Source: an uncultured Collinsella sp. (GTDB lineage: Bacteria > Actinomycetota > Coriobacteriia > Coriobacteriales > Coriobacteriaceae). Taken from it: a stretch of 48,264 nucleotides of DNA. The notes under the pieces were generated by a model, which did no database searches, was not told the origin of the DNA, and worked only from the letters and a program-made list of their open reading frames with translations. Shown here one piece after another: positions 48,114 to 48,264 of this stretch. Each line of letters starts with the position of its first letter. Position 1 is the stretch's first letter. Made by a program: the position numbers and the translations under genes. The stretch is from NCBI GenBank assembly GCA_902496455.1, contig CABVAY010000013.1:1-48264 (forward strand), read 5' to 3'.

Positions 48114-48150
48114 AATCTTATATATAGAGACTTAGATTTGTGTATAAGAT
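48114..48150 (+). promoter_or_regulatory. Heat-shock promoter/operator candidate of the clpB-like gene
   Basis: AAATCTTATAT (48114-48124), GACTTAGATTT (48129-48139), GTATAAGAT (48142-48150); it matches the dnaK upstream site in order and nearly in spacing. Here ATCTTATA and TATAAGAT form a dyad about the centre. TATAAG may be the -10. A GCCGCCCCGTAGGGCGGC hairpin follows in the leader (48190-48207), similar in place to that of dnaK. Confidence 0.6.
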
Positions 48151-48228
48151 CGCGCAAAGCTGGCAACAATACATCTCGAACAACGTGAAGCCGCCCCGTA
48201 GGGCGGCCACCCCAAGAGAGGTGATTCC

Positions 48229-48264
48229 ATGAGAATCGATAAGCTAGCAATGACGTCGCGCGAG
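48229..48264 (+). CDS. clpB: Start of a gene, probably clpB (truncated by window end)
   Basis: Only 12 codons are visible, MRIDKLAMTSRE, after a good AGAGAGGTGATTCC. ClpB disaggregases commonly begin in this way (M.xDKfT..aqEAl). The upstream motif shared with dnaK fits, since clpB and dnaK are the usual HspR targets. With so few residues the name is a reasoned guess. Confidence 0.5.
   Translation, partial: MRIDKLAMTSRE

Overview
The window is high-GC, gene-dense bacterial chromosome with good Shine-Dalgarno sites. It has a set of features that points to a gut actinobacterium of the class Coriobacteriia, most probably Collinsella or a close relative. These features are a dnaK-grpE-dnaJ-hspR operon, a LuxR-type regulator carrying a multi-pass membrane domain, hydrogenase maturation genes, and a large number of dispersed palindromes between genes. 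The assignment comes from gene content and general knowledge of the group, not from a database search.

Layout. 0-5.4 kb: a cell-surface O-acyltransferase (minus), then ribokinase, a nucleoside hydrolase and luxS. The hydrolase releases ribose, ribokinase phosphorylates ribose, and LuxS recycles S-ribosylhomocysteine. 5.4-11 kb: a DUF4867 protein, a repeat-rich gap with a glycosidase remnant, then a cluster of zinc-ribbon/SPFH proteins ending in a lipoprotein. 11-17 kb: a three-gene minus-strand signalling operon (7TM pseudo-kinase, histidine kinase, LuxR-type response regulator) and a 12TM-LuxR regulator. 17-24.4 kb: mgtA with a leader ORF, pyrE, a low-GC fic gene with its own operator cluster, a PTS EIIA protein and a lipoprotein. 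24.7-31.4 kb (minus): a HAD phosphatase, hypE, hypD, hypC, hypF, nikR and a small helical protein, all consistent with nickel/[NiFe]-hydrogenase maturation; no hydrogenase subunits and no hypA/hypB are present here. 31.6-34.8 kb: thioredoxin, a degenerate uracil-DNA-glycosylase-like protein and an AgrC/AgrA-like two-component pair. 35-39 kb: nadA-nadB-nadC-niaR, an NAD biosynthesis operon whose last gene is very probably its own repressor, with a perfect 19-bp-arm palindrome across the promoter. 39-44 kb: ferredoxin (minus) and the chaperone operon. 44-48 kb: an aconitase-family hydratase, a membrane-anchored unknown, and the first codons of a gene that is probably clpB, with an upstream motif shared with dnaK.

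The least ordinary part is between the genes. At least eight kinds of palindrome occur. Two stand out. (1) Two loci carry a 135-nt element made of four 15-nt arms with exactly 25 nt between every arm, while the 25-nt segments differ. (2) Two loci, downstream of pyrE and of a lipoprotein gene, carry a two-hairpin element whose outer stem and inner stem differ in sequence but keep base pairing, and whose inner hairpin tip GACC-AGAA-GGTC is invariant; a third locus keeps only the 5' arm. Several other palindromes share a GGGGAC core, reminiscent of REP-type elements moved by TnpA_REP/RAYT proteins, although no such protein is encoded here.
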